Origin: Paragorgia papillata
Lineage: Eukaryota > Cnidaria > Anthozoa > Scleralcyonacea > Coralliidae
DNA: 64,000 nt
Reading direction: 5' to 3'
Assembly: GCA_035771165.1 (NCBI GenBank)
Contig: JAWNZC010000368.1
Location: 2,477,501-2,541,500 of the forward strand
Below, piece after piece: positions 20,852 to 30,649 of the stretch. The notes under the pieces are model-generated. The model was not told the origin of the DNA. It worked only from the letters and a program-made list of their open reading frames with translations, and made no database searches. A program made the position numbers and the translations under genes. Position 1 is the first letter of the stretch. Each line of letters opens with the position of its first letter.

Positions 20852-21216
20852 GAGATAGTCTAATTGGCGCGCCTCGCGAGTCGCGAGTAAATGGCGCGAG
20901 TCGCGACTAAATGGTGCGAGTAGCGACTAAATGGCGCGAGTAAACTTTTGTCGTGGGCTTTTGCTCCGACTTTAATTTTGCCTGGATCTTTTTCTCCGGT
21001 TTTGCTACCGGGGGACAAAGAACCTAAAAATATAGATGCAATAATAGATTATCTCAAATTTCCTCAGCGTGTGTTCAGTTGTTTACGCACAGAGAATGGA
21101 CAGCGATGTATCTTCTAAACGCTGTAATCGTCTGTCGTTTCTTTATATCGCGCTCCGTCCAACTTACCAATATACTTAGCCGACATGTCGACAATTATTG
21201 TGGCCGAATATTAGTC
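20852..21216. repeat. Left inverted terminal repeat of the DIRS-like element
   Basis: It starts GAGATAGTCTAATTGGCGCG, followed by tandem GCGAGTCGCGACTAAATGG-type units. It matches the right repeat in inverted orientation through blocks such as TTTTGCTACCGGGGGACAAA and CAATTATTGTGGCCGAATAT. It has more copies of the short GC-rich unit than the right end. Confidence 0.92.
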
Positions 21217-21423
21217 GATGGTTCTCATCAAGCATTAGTCGACGATAACGGGATGGTTTTGCTTTGTTTCCGCTATAGTATGTAATATCAAACCAGTGAA
21301 TAAGTGTTAGTGAGGAATGACGCAAAGACGCACGGCGCGCAAAAATGACTTGTTATTTTATATTTGTACACTATATACGTTACCTAATAAATGGTATGTG
21401 AATGCTGTTTTGTCAATTTGATA

Positions 21424-21660
21424 CTATATAGCGCGAAAATTAGCATTAAACCATACCTCGACTCTATCTGTTGGTCGGTTGCCAGACGGATCTTCTTTAT
21501 ACTTACGCGTTTGGAAGGTTGGGTAACAGGTCCCCCGACTGGTTCCTGCTTGTTGTGCCTTGGTGCTTGGAGAAGGATCAGGTTGACTGGTCCTGTTGAT
21601 CCTGATCCGCTCACCAAACTGAGAGATCACTGTGATATTCTCAGCTTCCAAGCATCAATG
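21424..21660 (-). other. Unassigned open frame inside the DIRS-like element
   Basis: The minus strand is open from 21651 to 21424 (MEAENITVISQFGERIRINR ...). Base composition is more even than the flanks, but nothing is recognised. It lies between the left inverted repeat and the tandem array, where no DIRS gene is expected. It could be chance, a captured fragment or part of the element's untranslated region. Confidence 0.25.
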
Positions 21661-21724
21661 GTATTCGTGGTCCGACTGTAATGACCTTACCCAACCAATC
21701 GTCTGATGGATGGCTAATGGGTTT

Positions 21725-22100
21725 GTTCATAAACTCGTGCAATCATGAGCTGTACGCCATCATGAGCGTTGCGTACCGGTTTGTTCCTCCATGAGCGTTG
21801 CGTCATAAGCTCGTGCGAGCATGAGCTGTACGCCATCAATAGTTCAGCCATGAGCGTTGCGCGATTAGCGCATTTCAACCATGAGCGTTGCGCGATTATA
21901 AAGTTCAACCATGAGTGTTGCTTACCGGTTTGTTCAACCACGAGCGTTGCGTCATAAACTCGTGCGAGCATGAGCTGTACGCCATCAATAGTTCAGCCAT
22001 GAGCGTTGCGCGATTAGCGATTTTCAACCATGAGCGTTGCGCGATTAGAGAGTTCAACCATGAGGCTTGCGTACCGGTTTGTTCACCCATTGAGCATTAA
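21725..22100. repeat. Tandem array of CATGAGCGTTGCG units
   Basis: The motif CATGAGCGTTGCG recurs about ten times with spacing near 28-34 bp. A larger unit of about 185 bp is repeated: CTCGTGCGAGCATGAGCTGT at 21811 and at 21959, each followed by ACGCCATCAATAGTTCAGCC. Diverged GCGTTGCG motifs continue to 22300. The array lies just downstream of the recombinase gene, within the element. Confidence 0.85.
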
Positions 22101-22488
22101 AGTAGCGGTCTGTTCAAACATGCGTGTTGTGCCATGAATCCGTTCGACCATGAACGTTGCGCGAATATTGGCGAAAAGCTAGTTCACCCTGGACGTGCTG
22201 TAGCGGCACGTATCTCACCCAACCAAGCGTGTTGCGCAGTGACGCTGGTCAGTTATATATACGCATTTCGCAGTGGGGTAACTCCACCTGCGCGTTGCGC
22301 GATCAGCCTGTTTCGCCTATACTGCTAGTACTGCATACCTGGGTTAAGCATAATCAACCGTTGACAGCTAGGTCGCTTAAAGGAAACACGCGGTTCACCA
22401 GAGAGAATATCATTTTTATTGTGCTACCTCATAAACAATAACAAAACAAACCGCGAACAAGAAGCCTTAAATTAGTGTCGTTTAGCCC

Positions 22489-23415
22489 TTAACAAACTAG
22501 TCGCGAAGCTACACTGTCCAAAGCACTCGAAGGAGTTTTAATGTATAGTTGATATGCATTGCTTTCCCACCGGCCGAGCGTTTTGATGAGATGGTCTGGT
22601 ATTCCTTTCTGGGCGGCGGTTGTCGCTGCACCAATCCTAAAACAATGGCCTGAAAAGTTTCCCGTACATCCTGCCCGAAGAGTGGTTTCCTGTAGCCATT
22701 TTGAAAGGGTAGCACGAATTAGTGCCCGTCCGTCCTGATGGATAAAAAGAGGACCTGGTTTGTTACCCCGAAAATGGAGATAATTCACCACCGCACGCAC
22801 GGCGCAGATGGACGAACCCGATGTCGCCAAACGAAGGGTTATGCCTTTACGGAATTGGTCGGTTTTTGATGACTTGATGTTCACCAGCATGTGCCTTGGA
22901 GATTGATGTCGATCCACTTTTATATCGTCTATGCTGAGGTGTAATTCGGGATTAAAGGCTGTGGAAGAAGGAACTGTGAATTCGCCCGATCTGAGGAAAC
23001 CGAAAAATCCAAGACAACATGCCGCCCAAAACATCGAATCGTTGTGGCGTGTTAATACTACGTAACGTTCCAACTTTCGCAGTACGGCAATCGTTACGGG
23101 GTGTCGGTCGCGTTTTTCGCTGCCTTGAAGACGCTTAATCCCTCTAATGACTCGTTCCAATCGTAAGCGATTCTCCAGGGGATTTGGTAAGCCCTGTTCC
23201 ACATGCAGCGATCGGACGCCAGCCAAGTAAACTTTGATTGAGTCGGCTTTTAGGGAGTCGGCCAGGTAGGTTACAAAAAGCATGAGAGTCCATTCAGATG
23301 CAGGGCAGGGAAAACCTGACGACGAGAGTCGCTTCGTCTGATAGCAAAATGAGATAAAACGTCGTTGAGCCGTGCTATATGTCCGTCGCGTGGATGCAGC
23401 TATTCCATTTGCCAT
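22489..23415 (-). CDS. DIRS tyrosine recombinase
   Basis: This is the site-specific recombinase that DIRS elements use to integrate a circular DNA copy. The first ATG (23415) gives about 308 residues beginning MANGIAASTRRTYSTAQRRF; the frame is open slightly upstream and overlaps the RT-RNase H end. An N-terminal SAM-like helical part (LKADSIKVYLAGVRSLHVEQ) precedes the catalytic part. The residues expected for the family are present: Arg in GFLRSGEF, His and Arg in FSGHCFRIGAATTAAQKG, and the Tyr nucleophile in NAYQLYIKTPSS. LGRWES precedes it, as usual. Length and motifs indicate an intact protein. Confidence 0.92.
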   Translation of the reverse strand: MANGIAASTRRTYSTAQRRFISFCYQTKRLSSSGFPCPASEWTLMLFVTYLADSLKADSIKVYLAGVRSLHVEQGLPNPLENRLRLERVIRGIKRLQGSEKRDRHPVTIAVLRKLERYVVLTRHNDSMFWAACCLGFFGFLRSGEFTVPSSTAFNPELHLSIDDIKVDRHQSPRHMLVNIKSSKTDQFRKGITLRLATSGSSICAVRAVVNYLHFRGNKPGPLFIHQDGRALIRATLSKWLQETTLRAGCTGNFSGHCFRIGAATTAAQKGIPDHLIKTLGRWESNAYQLYIKTPSSALDSVASRLVC

Positions 23416-23420
23416 GAGAG

Positions 23421-24926
23421 TCAACGTGCGTTCTTCGAGAAGTTCGACGTCAGTCGGTCTAGTAGATGCCGTGGGATTGGTGTTGGAGATGGCAACGCTG
23501 CTGGCGCCAGGCTGAAGAACTCCTGCAAACGGAATCGAGATAGTGCGTCAGCGATAGCGTTCTGCTTTCCCGGGATATGCACAGCACTAACTGCGAAATT
23601 GAAGCGGGCGGTAGTGATGAAAAGGAATCGGATCAGGTGCATGATGTTTTGGTCCTTGGATGTGCGAGTTTGTAATATCGCTACGACGCTGGTGTTGTCG
23701 CACTGAAACTGCACGCGCTTTTGCTGCCAGAGATAACCCCATAGAGCGCACGCGAGAACAATCGGGAAGAGTTCCTTATAGGCAATGCCCAGAGGAGCCT
23801 GTGTCACCGACCAGGTACCGTTAAACCACTCGTTGTTATGGAACACTCCATAGCCCAATTTTCCCGACGCGTCCGAAGCGATGTGGATATCCGGGGCTGG
23901 TTCCCATTCCGGGCGCTCGAAGAAACTCACCCCATTCCAATCGTGCAATAACTCGTTCCACCATGCAATATCAAGTCTGCACTCCCGAGATAACCGATAA
24001 TAGTGGTGGGGAAGTCGGAGCCCGCGAAGGGCATCACAGAGCCTGCGTACAAATGTGCGACCGGGTGTAACCACAGCACTGGCGTAATGCAGTTTTCCTA
24101 CCAATGACTCCAACTCGCGTCTCGTGCACGATTTCTTTCCCAGCCATGTTGCGATAAGACCGCGTAATTCGGTTAACTTGTCGTTGGGCAGGCGTGCGCA
24201 CAATTGGATTGAGTCCAGCTCTATGCCCAAAAACACGATGCAAGTAGTGGGACCGACGCATTTTTCAGGAGCTAGGGGGACACGAAGTCGAGCACAGATG
24301 GCCTCGATCGTTGCCAAGTTGTGGCTGCACTGATCTGAGTCGGGTGGACCCAGAGTAAAGTAATCGTCCAGATAATGGATAAGGTCCGCAATGCTGTAGT
24401 TATTCCGCAGAATCCACTCGAGCATGTTCGCAACGCTGTGCGCTGAGCGCAAGCCAAAAGGTAGGGCAAGATCAACATAAAACTGTCCACGCCATTTCAT
24501 GCCAAGAAGATAATGATCATCAGGGTGGACTGCGAGGATACGATAGGCGCTCTTAATATCAAGCTTTGCCATTTGAGCCCCCCTGCCCGTCGACATTATT
24601 AATTGTATTGCATCGTCCACTCTGCAATAGTGTGTATGGCATGATTGGGGGTCGATACCGTCATTGACGCTAAATCCCTCGGGGTGTGACAGATCTAGTA
24701 TTAAGCGCCACTCGTCAATCGATTTCTTTGGGATCACACCAAATCGACTAATCTGAAGACCCGGAATCGGAGGGGTGTTAAAGGGGCCCACCACACGGCC
24801 TAGTCTTGTCTCTTTCCCCAAATAATTATCAATGACTGTAGGGTGCTCGCGTGAGGATTTGCAATTGGTGGCGGCTGCTTTCAAATTCGCGCCAGACTTG
24901 AACATTAATGTGAAACCGTGCTCCAA
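23421..24926 (-). CDS. DIRS reverse transcriptase-RNase H
   Basis: RT copies element RNA into DNA and RNase H removes the RNA. Motifs in order: GRVVGPFNTPPIPGLQISRF and VIPKKSIDEWRLILDLSHPE (fingers), KLDIKSAYRILAVHP (first catalytic Asp), LPFGLRSAHSVANML, LIHYLDDYFTLG (YLDD box near 24365), then FLGIELDS and the thumb. RNase H follows with IHIASDASGKLGYGVF and HIPGKQNAIADALSRF. Residues before 24926 continue in this frame as a conserved block ending EHGF, but the preceding coding text (PLNVEQFKIELAPG) is one frame away, so a frameshift lies near 24958. Whether that is a mutation or a programmed event is open. The 3' end overlaps the recombinase frame. Confidence 0.92.
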   Translation of the reverse strand: MEHGFTLMFKSGANLKAAATNCKSSREHPTVIDNYLGKETRLGRVVGPFNTPPIPGLQISRFGVIPKKSIDEWRLILDLSHPEGFSVNDGIDPQSCHTHYCRVDDAIQLIMSTGRGAQMAKLDIKSAYRILAVHPDDHYLLGMKWRGQFYVDLALPFGLRSAHSVANMLEWILRNNYSIADLIHYLDDYFTLGPPDSDQCSHNLATIEAICARLRVPLAPEKCVGPTTCIVFLGIELDSIQLCARLPNDKLTELRGLIATWLGKKSCTRRELESLVGKLHYASAVVTPGRTFVRRLCDALRGLRLPHHYYRLSRECRLDIAWWNELLHDWNGVSFFERPEWEPAPDIHIASDASGKLGYGVFHNNEWFNGTWSVTQAPLGIAYKELFPIVLACALWGYLWQQKRVQFQCDNTSVVAILQTRTSKDQNIMHLIRFLFITTARFNFAVSAVHIPGKQNAIADALSRFRLQEFFSLAPAALPSPTPIPRHLLDRLTSNFSKNAR

Positions 24927-24957
24927 ACCGTTTACTACATATTGTGCTTTCGTGCGA

Positions 24958-25461
24958 TCCGGGTGCTAACTCGATTTTGAATTGTTCAACATTAAGTGGT
25001 GACGTATACGTAGAGTAAGAATTTTTCGGTGCTAATGTGCCAGTTAGTTCTCTCTGAGCATAGCGAAGGGTCGTGGGAGGTTTATCGTGTATTACGGTCG
25101 GTGCGGATAGGTGACCTCGAACGGCGGCGAACTGGGGGTCGTCTTGTATGGGTGCATTGGCAGTTGATTCGGCGATGAGCCCCTCCACATCCATCGACAT
25201 CACAGATGTGTTGGTAGATACATGAGGCATACCGGCCGACGCATCTTCCACGGTTCCATGAGCGACAAATTTCCCCTTGGTGCTTGTAACCCACCGCTTC
25301 GCTGCGCTGTTGGTGAAAAAATGGTTCGGACGTTTGGCTGCTCGACGTGCGTGCTCCAGCAGTGTGATAATTATAGAGGTCTGCTCGCATGACGCTCCAA
25401 TCTTGTAGATCGCTGGTGGCTGCCTCTTGTCGGAAGGCGCGATTATAATTGAGCCATGCAC
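24958..25461 (-). CDS. N-terminal part of the DIRS pol ORF, overlapping Gag
   Basis: The frame runs from about 25461 through TSPLNVEQFKIELAPG, which matches the text that normally precedes DIRS RT, and then leaves frame at about 24958. Its start overlaps the Gag ORF in another frame (25461-25082), as commonly seen in these compact elements. The segment between is not recognised. A single +1 shift would join it to the RT-RNase H frame. Confidence 0.6.
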
Positions 25462-26323
25462 GGCCTCCGAAGCGCTTTGCGGTGCGTAGGATCAACGCCA
25501 TGTAAGCTAATAGGTCTCGGGCTCGGTGGGGCTTAAGCGTTGTTAGCACTGACATAAAACTAACGAAACACTCGACCCACGTCGCCAGATCGTCTATTTC
25601 CTTTCTCTTCGGCCTCACGGTGGGACTGGGGATAAGATAGGACCCGGTAATGGTAAAACCTTGTAGTGTGGTATCAGGGACCTCCAAATTCTCTGGAATT
25701 AGATCAGTGAGGTCCACAAATTGCCCCGACACGATCTTCACAACCAGTTTAGCGGGTATGGGTGTGTGCCCCGGGCCGAGCGAGAATGCGCTAGTACCAC
25801 CGGGTATTGGAACCCCGGCAGAAACACCCGAGATAAGGTTTTGGCCAAAAACATCCTCTACGATGGAACTGTCTGTGGGAAGAACTGGCTGTTCTACACC
25901 TGCACCGCCTTCGGTCACTGGGACGAAAGAAGGGGCGTTAAAAGATGTAAATAATGACGTACCTTGCCGTTGATCATACCCGTCTCTTGGTTCTCTTTCG
26001 CTTCGCCTTGTTTCTGTTGTTCGAGGTGGGCCACGAGAGGTGCTTGATGTACGAGCATTTAGGGCATTACCCGCTTGTTCCAAGGTATGAAGGCGTCTTA
26101 ACTGGTCGGTAGAGGTAGTTGCGGTGGTTGCTCTTCGTTGCTGGATAGGGTTAGCTTCACGAATACTCTGGGATAAGGTTTGTGAGACCACTTCTTGAAT
26201 GGCGGCGATAAACTCCGGGTGCCTCCATGGCATCTGTTCGCTAGAACTCGGCTCCTTTGCTTTATCTGAGCCCGATGTTTCTTCTCGCAGTGAGTCCTTG
26301 CTCTGACTGTTGGTTTCCGACAT
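25082..26323 (-). CDS. DIRS Gag-like protein with a cysteine-histidine finger
   Basis: A 413-residue ORF starting at a clear ATG (26323), MSETNSQSKDSLREETSGSD. The N-terminus is polar and low in complexity. The middle (VRPKRKEIDDLATWVECFVS ... HRARDLLAYMALILRTAKRF) is the conserved helical part found before the finger in DIRS ORF1. The C-terminal part reads CRSWNRGRCVGRYASCIYQH then CDVDGCGGAHRRINC, a C-x7-C-x6-C-x3-H type finger followed by a second Cys/His cluster, and ends in an Arg-Ser tail. Probable role: RNA binding and particle assembly. No frameshift is seen. Confidence 0.85.
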   Translation of the reverse strand: MSETNSQSKDSLREETSGSDKAKEPSSSEQMPWRHPEFIAAIQEVVSQTLSQSIREANPIQQRRATTATTSTDQLRRLHTLEQAGNALNARTSSTSRGPPRTTETRRSEREPRDGYDQRQGTSLFTSFNAPSFVPVTEGGAGVEQPVLPTDSSIVEDVFGQNLISGVSAGVPIPGGTSAFSLGPGHTPIPAKLVVKIVSGQFVDLTDLIPENLEVPDTTLQGFTITGSYLIPSPTVRPKRKEIDDLATWVECFVSFMSVLTTLKPHRARDLLAYMALILRTAKRFGGRAWLNYNRAFRQEAATSDLQDWSVMRADLYNYHTAGARTSSSQTSEPFFHQQRSEAVGYKHQGEICRSWNRGRCVGRYASCIYQHICDVDGCGGAHRRINCQCTHTRRPPVRRRSRSPIRTDRNTR

Positions 26324-26640
26324 TATTAAACGTTGGTTGATTAAACGTACCGATGTAATTGCGAATTTCTATAGCGTTTCGCTGTGCTCCTTACGTTGTC
26401 TGCACCGCTATTGCGTACTATGAGATTGCGCGCAATCGGGTTTCGCTACGTTGCATACCTTGTCTGTCATCACCATGTGTTGCGTGCAGCGCTGCATGTC
26501 TCCTTTGGTTTAACCTTGGTTATTTCATAACCACATTAAAGTATCTAAAGTATAAGCTTTGGTCGGGTAATATCTTTTCCGTTGGAAAATATGGTAGTGA
26601 TGACATACATTGACAGCAAGCTAAGATATTTATCAAATAT

Positions 26641-26973
26641 AGACTAATATTCGGCCACAATAATTGTCATTGAAAATCGATAGAAGTCGGCTAAGTAATA
26701 TTGGTACGTTGGACGGAGCGCGATGTAAAGAAACGACAGACGATTACAGCGTTTAGAAGATACATCATGATCGCACGCTGAGGAAATTTGAGTTAATCTA
26801 TTATTGCATCTATATTTTTAGGTTCTTTGTCCCCCGGTAGCAAAACCGGAGAAAAAGACCCAGGCAAAATTAAAGTCGGAACAAAAGCCCGCGACAAAAG
26901 TTTACTCGCGCCATTTAGTCGCTACTCGCGCCATTTACTCGCGACTCGCGAGGCGCGCCAATTAGACTATCTC
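26641..26973. repeat. Right inverted terminal repeat of the DIRS-like element
   Basis: It is the inverted partner of 20852-21216, ending GCGCGCCAATTAGACTATCTC. It is shorter by about 30 bp because it has fewer GC-rich tandem units. CCTTTTAAC follows immediately. Confidence 0.92.
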
Positions 26974-27245
26974 CCTTTTAACTATTAAATGTTTGAAGTG
27001 TTTACGTGTTAGGCGCTCGGCCAAGATGTTTTAGCTATAAGTTTATAAATCCACCGTGCTTGGCACTGTTTATGTTACATGTAGACGTATTCAATACTTA
27101 TTCAAAAAACGCGTTGAACATTGATTTATTGAGACGCATCAATGCATATGTTACCAGAGTCTAAAACTTAGACATATAAAACATAAAAATATCATATTCT
27201 TTAACAATGCGATTAGCGTTCGCGTTTCCTGTTTTTGCCGATTTA
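26974..27245 (+). repeat. Dispersed repeat copy A, right part
   Basis: It resumes after the DIRS-like element with CCTTTTAACTATTAAATGTTTG and continues like copy B (29203 onward) through TTACCAGAGTCTAA and ACAATGCGATTAGCG to a TTTACCTAA end. A further partial copy follows at about 27440-27667. Confidence 0.78.
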
Positions 27246-27667
27246 CCTAACCGTGAGTTCAAACATTATAGTATTAGGGGTTAGAGATTGCCAGATTTGG
27301 GTTAATCGTTAGAAATTAACGATTATTGTTATTTCTATAGGTGAGACGTAAGAGTACATGTTGAAGGGAAAAAGAAGGCAGAAGGGTGTAGTCAATTTAT
27401 AACGTTTTTGCTCAGACAAGAGTGTTAAACCGTTCGAATCAATATTTCTGAAACCTGAATAGCCTTTGAATTAATGTTTGAAGTGTTAACATGATAAGCG
27501 CTGGGCCGAGATGTTTAACTATAATTCACAAGCAGAAATTTTCATGCTGTGCTTTGCGCGAGCTCTAATGCTTTAATTCGAAAATACGTGTTGCATGATC
27601 ACACGCTTATTGTATTGAGTTCTAACACTACACTCGAGCGAAATTAAAGCGATATAAGTATCATATT
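27246..27667. repeat. Spacer and partial copy of the dispersed repeat
   Basis: 27246-27430 holds no recognised feature apart from short G-rich GGGTTAATCG/GGGGTTAGAG strings. From about 27440 the text AACCTGAATAGCCTTTGAATT through GCTGGGCCGAGATGTTTAAC to AAAGCGATATAAGTATC follows the same order as copy B with greater divergence. Confidence 0.6.
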
Positions 27668-27944
27668 TTTTAATGCGATTATAGGGACCGCGTTTCATGT
27701 TTTTTTCCTGTTCACAAAACTGAACAGTTACATGTCATTGCCAAAAATGTTACACATCGACAAGGGCGTTGGAGTCTAGGTAGACGCTAAGCTAGGGGAA
27801 AACAAGCTGTAATGACGTCGCAAAAATAAATCAAGTCAACATAGGTTCTGCTTTGCCAAAAGCTGCTTGCCGCCAAGATTAAAAAAAGAACAAACAGCAG
27901 GTTGAACAATAAATAAAACTATTATGTAAATCCACTTAACGTTG
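27668..27944 (+). repeat. Direct repeat, left copy (277 bp), flanking a LINE fragment
   Basis: Begins TTTTAATGCGATTATAGGGA and ends CCACTTAACGTTG. It is about 97 % identical by eye to 28352-28630, differing in a few substitutions and a small indel (GGCGTTGG versus GGCGTCATGG). Confidence 0.92.
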
Positions 27945-28351
27945 AAACTGGTCGATACAGCAATGTTTCATACAGTAATAGACTATGTAAACATTGCGAT
28001 CTTAACGAGATCGGGAATGAAGAACACTTTTTAACGTCATGTACAAACACAAAGTTCGCCGATCTCAGAGTAAATTTTATTGATAACCTATATAAAGTAA
28101 ATAGTTCATTCAAATTGTTTAATTCCCAAGATATTTTTATGTACCTTATGTCTATGCAAGACAGAACAGTTATGGCTTTGGCAGGGAAATACTGTTTCGA
28201 TGTTTTAACAATTTTTGATAACTTAACGTAGATAATAGAAATTAACTTTATATATATGTAATATGTATGTCATGTAGTTGTAGTTAGTGTCACGTTTGTA
28301 TCCTATATACCAAAGCTGGTATTGATGTTGTTGATCAAATAAATATATATG
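27945..28351 (+). mobile_element. 5'-truncated LINE, 3' end only
   Basis: The plus strand from about 27990 encodes a C-x2-C...H-x4-C cluster (CKHCDLNEIGNEEHFLTSC) followed by DLRVNFIDNLYK and LAGKYCFDVLTIF, then a stop. This is the C-terminal zinc-ribbon-like end of ORF2 in jockey/CR1-type LINEs. A 3' UTR of about 120 bp ends in ATCAAATAAATATATATG, an AT-rich tail. The 5' end is cut off and the fragment sits precisely between the two 277-bp direct repeats. Confidence 0.8.
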
Positions 28352-28630
28352 TTTTAATGCGATTATAGGGACCGCGTTTCATGTTTTTTTCCTGTTCACA
28401 AACCTGAACAGTTACATGTCATTGCCAAAAATGTTACACATCGGCAAGGGCGTCATGGAGTCTAGGTAGACGCTAAGCTAGAGGAAAACAAGCTGTAATG
28501 ACGTCGCAAAAATAAATCAAGTCAACATAGGTTCTGCTTTGCCAAAAGCTGCTTGCCGCCAAGTTTAAAAAAAGAACAAACAGCAGGTTGAACAATAAAT
28601 AAAACTATTATGTAAATCCACTTAACGTTG
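28352..28630 (+). repeat. Direct repeat, right copy (279 bp)
   Basis: Near-identical partner of 27668-27944 on the other side of the LINE fragment. It is followed directly by CGTTTTTGCGGATACTGGTT, the start of dispersed repeat copy B. Confidence 0.92.
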
Positions 28631-29505
28631 CGTTTTTGCGGATACTGGTTGCTAAACCATAGCCGCTATGTCATGAGCACGGTTGTGTGTACGAATGTTT
28701 TCGTCAATCACGAAAAGCTAATAGGCATACTTCAGAAGTCTTATTGAAGTCGAGTTTCGCTTCAGGTCATGGATAATTGCACGCAATCACAAGACGCCAA
28801 GAAAATATCCACGACGAGTTGATAGCTGATAGTGGTCTACTTGTCTGTCGATATACAGTAAAGTTTAAACGATTTTGTCAATTTTTGCAAATCAGAGACT
28901 GCTTTCTAAACCATATACCTATATACCAGATAGTATGTATTTCAGCTTTTAGGTTATGATATATGTATTCACTGTTATCTTATACTAAAGCAAGCGCGCG
29001 GTCAATGCTCGTTTACATGCAATACTTTTTCGTGTTCAGTAATTCAGCATCGCGTAATAAAACCATACATGCAAAGTATTATTATAATTATTTCGTAACG
29101 CACTTCAACTTTCTCGCTCAAACGACAAGCTTTCCATGGACGAAGAGACAGAGCGAGTGCTTGTTTGGGTTCGAATCAGGATCTTTCTGAAATATGAACA
29201 GCCTTTTAACTAATGTTTCAAATGTACTGTTGACATGTTAGGCCCTCGGTCAAGATGTCTTAGCTATATGTCTGATTGTCTGTATATACGCAGAAATCAA
29301 CTGTACTTGGTACTGCTTGAGTTACATGTAGGCGTATAAAATACTTATTCAAAAAGCGCGTTGATCATTGTTGAGACAAATCAATTCATGTGCTACCAGA
29401 GTCTAACGTAGTAAAGATTAGAACGAAAGCGATATATTGTCACATTCTTTTAACAATGCGATTAGCGATCGGGTTACCTGTTTTCCCCAATTTACCTAAA
29501 ATTGT
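28631..29505 (+). repeat. Dispersed repeat copy B, about 875 bp
   Basis: The most complete copy of the family. It runs from CGTTTTTGCGGATACTGG through CACAAGACGCCAAGAAAATA, AAACGACAAGCTTTCCATGG, CAGCCTTTTAACTAATGTTT and GCGCGTTGATCATTGTTGAG to ACAATGCGATTAGCG and TTTACCTAA. It lacks the DIRS-like insertion and the TG expansion of copy A and so shows the empty site. No ORF of interest. Confidence 0.8.
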
Positions 29506-30649
29506 CAGTTAAGGTTAGGGTTGGGGCCGGGCTTGGGTTAGGGATTGGGTTGGAGTTTAAGTAAGGGCTAGAATTAAGCATTATTGTTAAGTTATTAAGG
29601 TCATTTAAAAATTAATAATTATTGTCGATTCTAGATAATATGTGAGAGCATATGCTGATATGTCACAAGGTTATCAAGCATTTTCAGTATGTTTTAGTGA
29701 ACAATTTACGTTGTTCAATCATTATCTGTAGGCCAAATAAATACCAGTATCCGCATGTACGCATTGCGTACCTATTTTTATTGATTGTAACATCGTTAAG
29801 CTGATATTCGAAGCGTTGGATTAGACCTCGGTTTTCAGGTCTGGTATACTTTGAAAAGGCACTATAATTTCACCGCGCTTTTTTTTCCGAAGCACTGTTT
29901 CAAAAAACAGACAAAGCCCTTCACTTAATATAATAAACCTCTACCAGATGCTTAAGAATTTATTTAACCATGCATGCCATCTAAACGCTTTATTGTTCGT
30001 TTCGGAACAAGTTTCAATACGTTCCGAACTTGTTTTGTTTTGTTTTAATTACTTTATTACCAAATCCACGTAATAGGTGGCTGAACAGAGCATAGCCCCA
30101 ATTGACTTAAGCTAAAACTGTGTTTTACGAAGTATCTTAAAGAACTTCAGAGGGGGGCATCTGGTCCTGAGGGCCATCTGGTCCTAGTACCAGGTGCCCC
30201 GGGGGCATTCTAAAAGGGGGGGGTCTGGTCTTGTTACACCTGTCTAATCTCAGGTCAACAGGACCGAACTGAAGTTTTGACTGCAGGTCGACTTTCCGTG
30301 TAAACAGAATCTAAGTCTGATTGGGAGCACGAAAACATAACTTTTTAACCGACATGAAGGATTTTTCACTTTTCAAACTCGATACGTTGTTTTAGACGAG
30401 ATTGGTGTCAGATTCACATGAAATAATGCCTCCCAGGTGGTCATTAGCTGGAAGACCATTGACAAGAAACTTGAAGTAACAGCCATGCTTGGACTGGTTA
30501 TTGTGCCATTTTCCCTTGGAACAATGGGCATCCATTGTTCTACAACACTCAGCCATTGTTTTAAGGCAAGATGGCACAATGGCCTGGACTCAAAGGACTC
30601 GCGGGAAATTAAAATTATTATAAGTTATTTATGAAACAATCAGAACATT

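Larger units (their letters stand above)
20852..26973 (-). mobile_element. DIRS-like tyrosine-recombinase retrotransposon with long inverted repeats
   Basis: The 6.1-kb unit has inverted terminal repeats of 365 bp (20852-21216) and 333 bp (26641-26973), beginning GAGATAGTCTAATTGGCGCG. Between them, on the minus strand, lie a Gag-like ORF (26323-25082), an RT-RNase H ORF (to 23421) and a tyrosine recombinase (23415-22489), which is the DIRS layout; I see no methyltransferase domain. It is flanked by a 9-bp direct repeat, CCTTTTAAC (20843-20851, 26974-26982), which DIRS elements are not expected to make. RT carries a probable frameshift near 24958; the recombinase looks intact. It sits antisense in intron 4 of gene 1. 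Confidence 0.88.

Noticed and set aside
29512..29562. Interstitial telomere repeat (GGGTTAGGG-like)
   Set aside because: The TTAGGG unit is not tandem; only scattered G-rich words are present.
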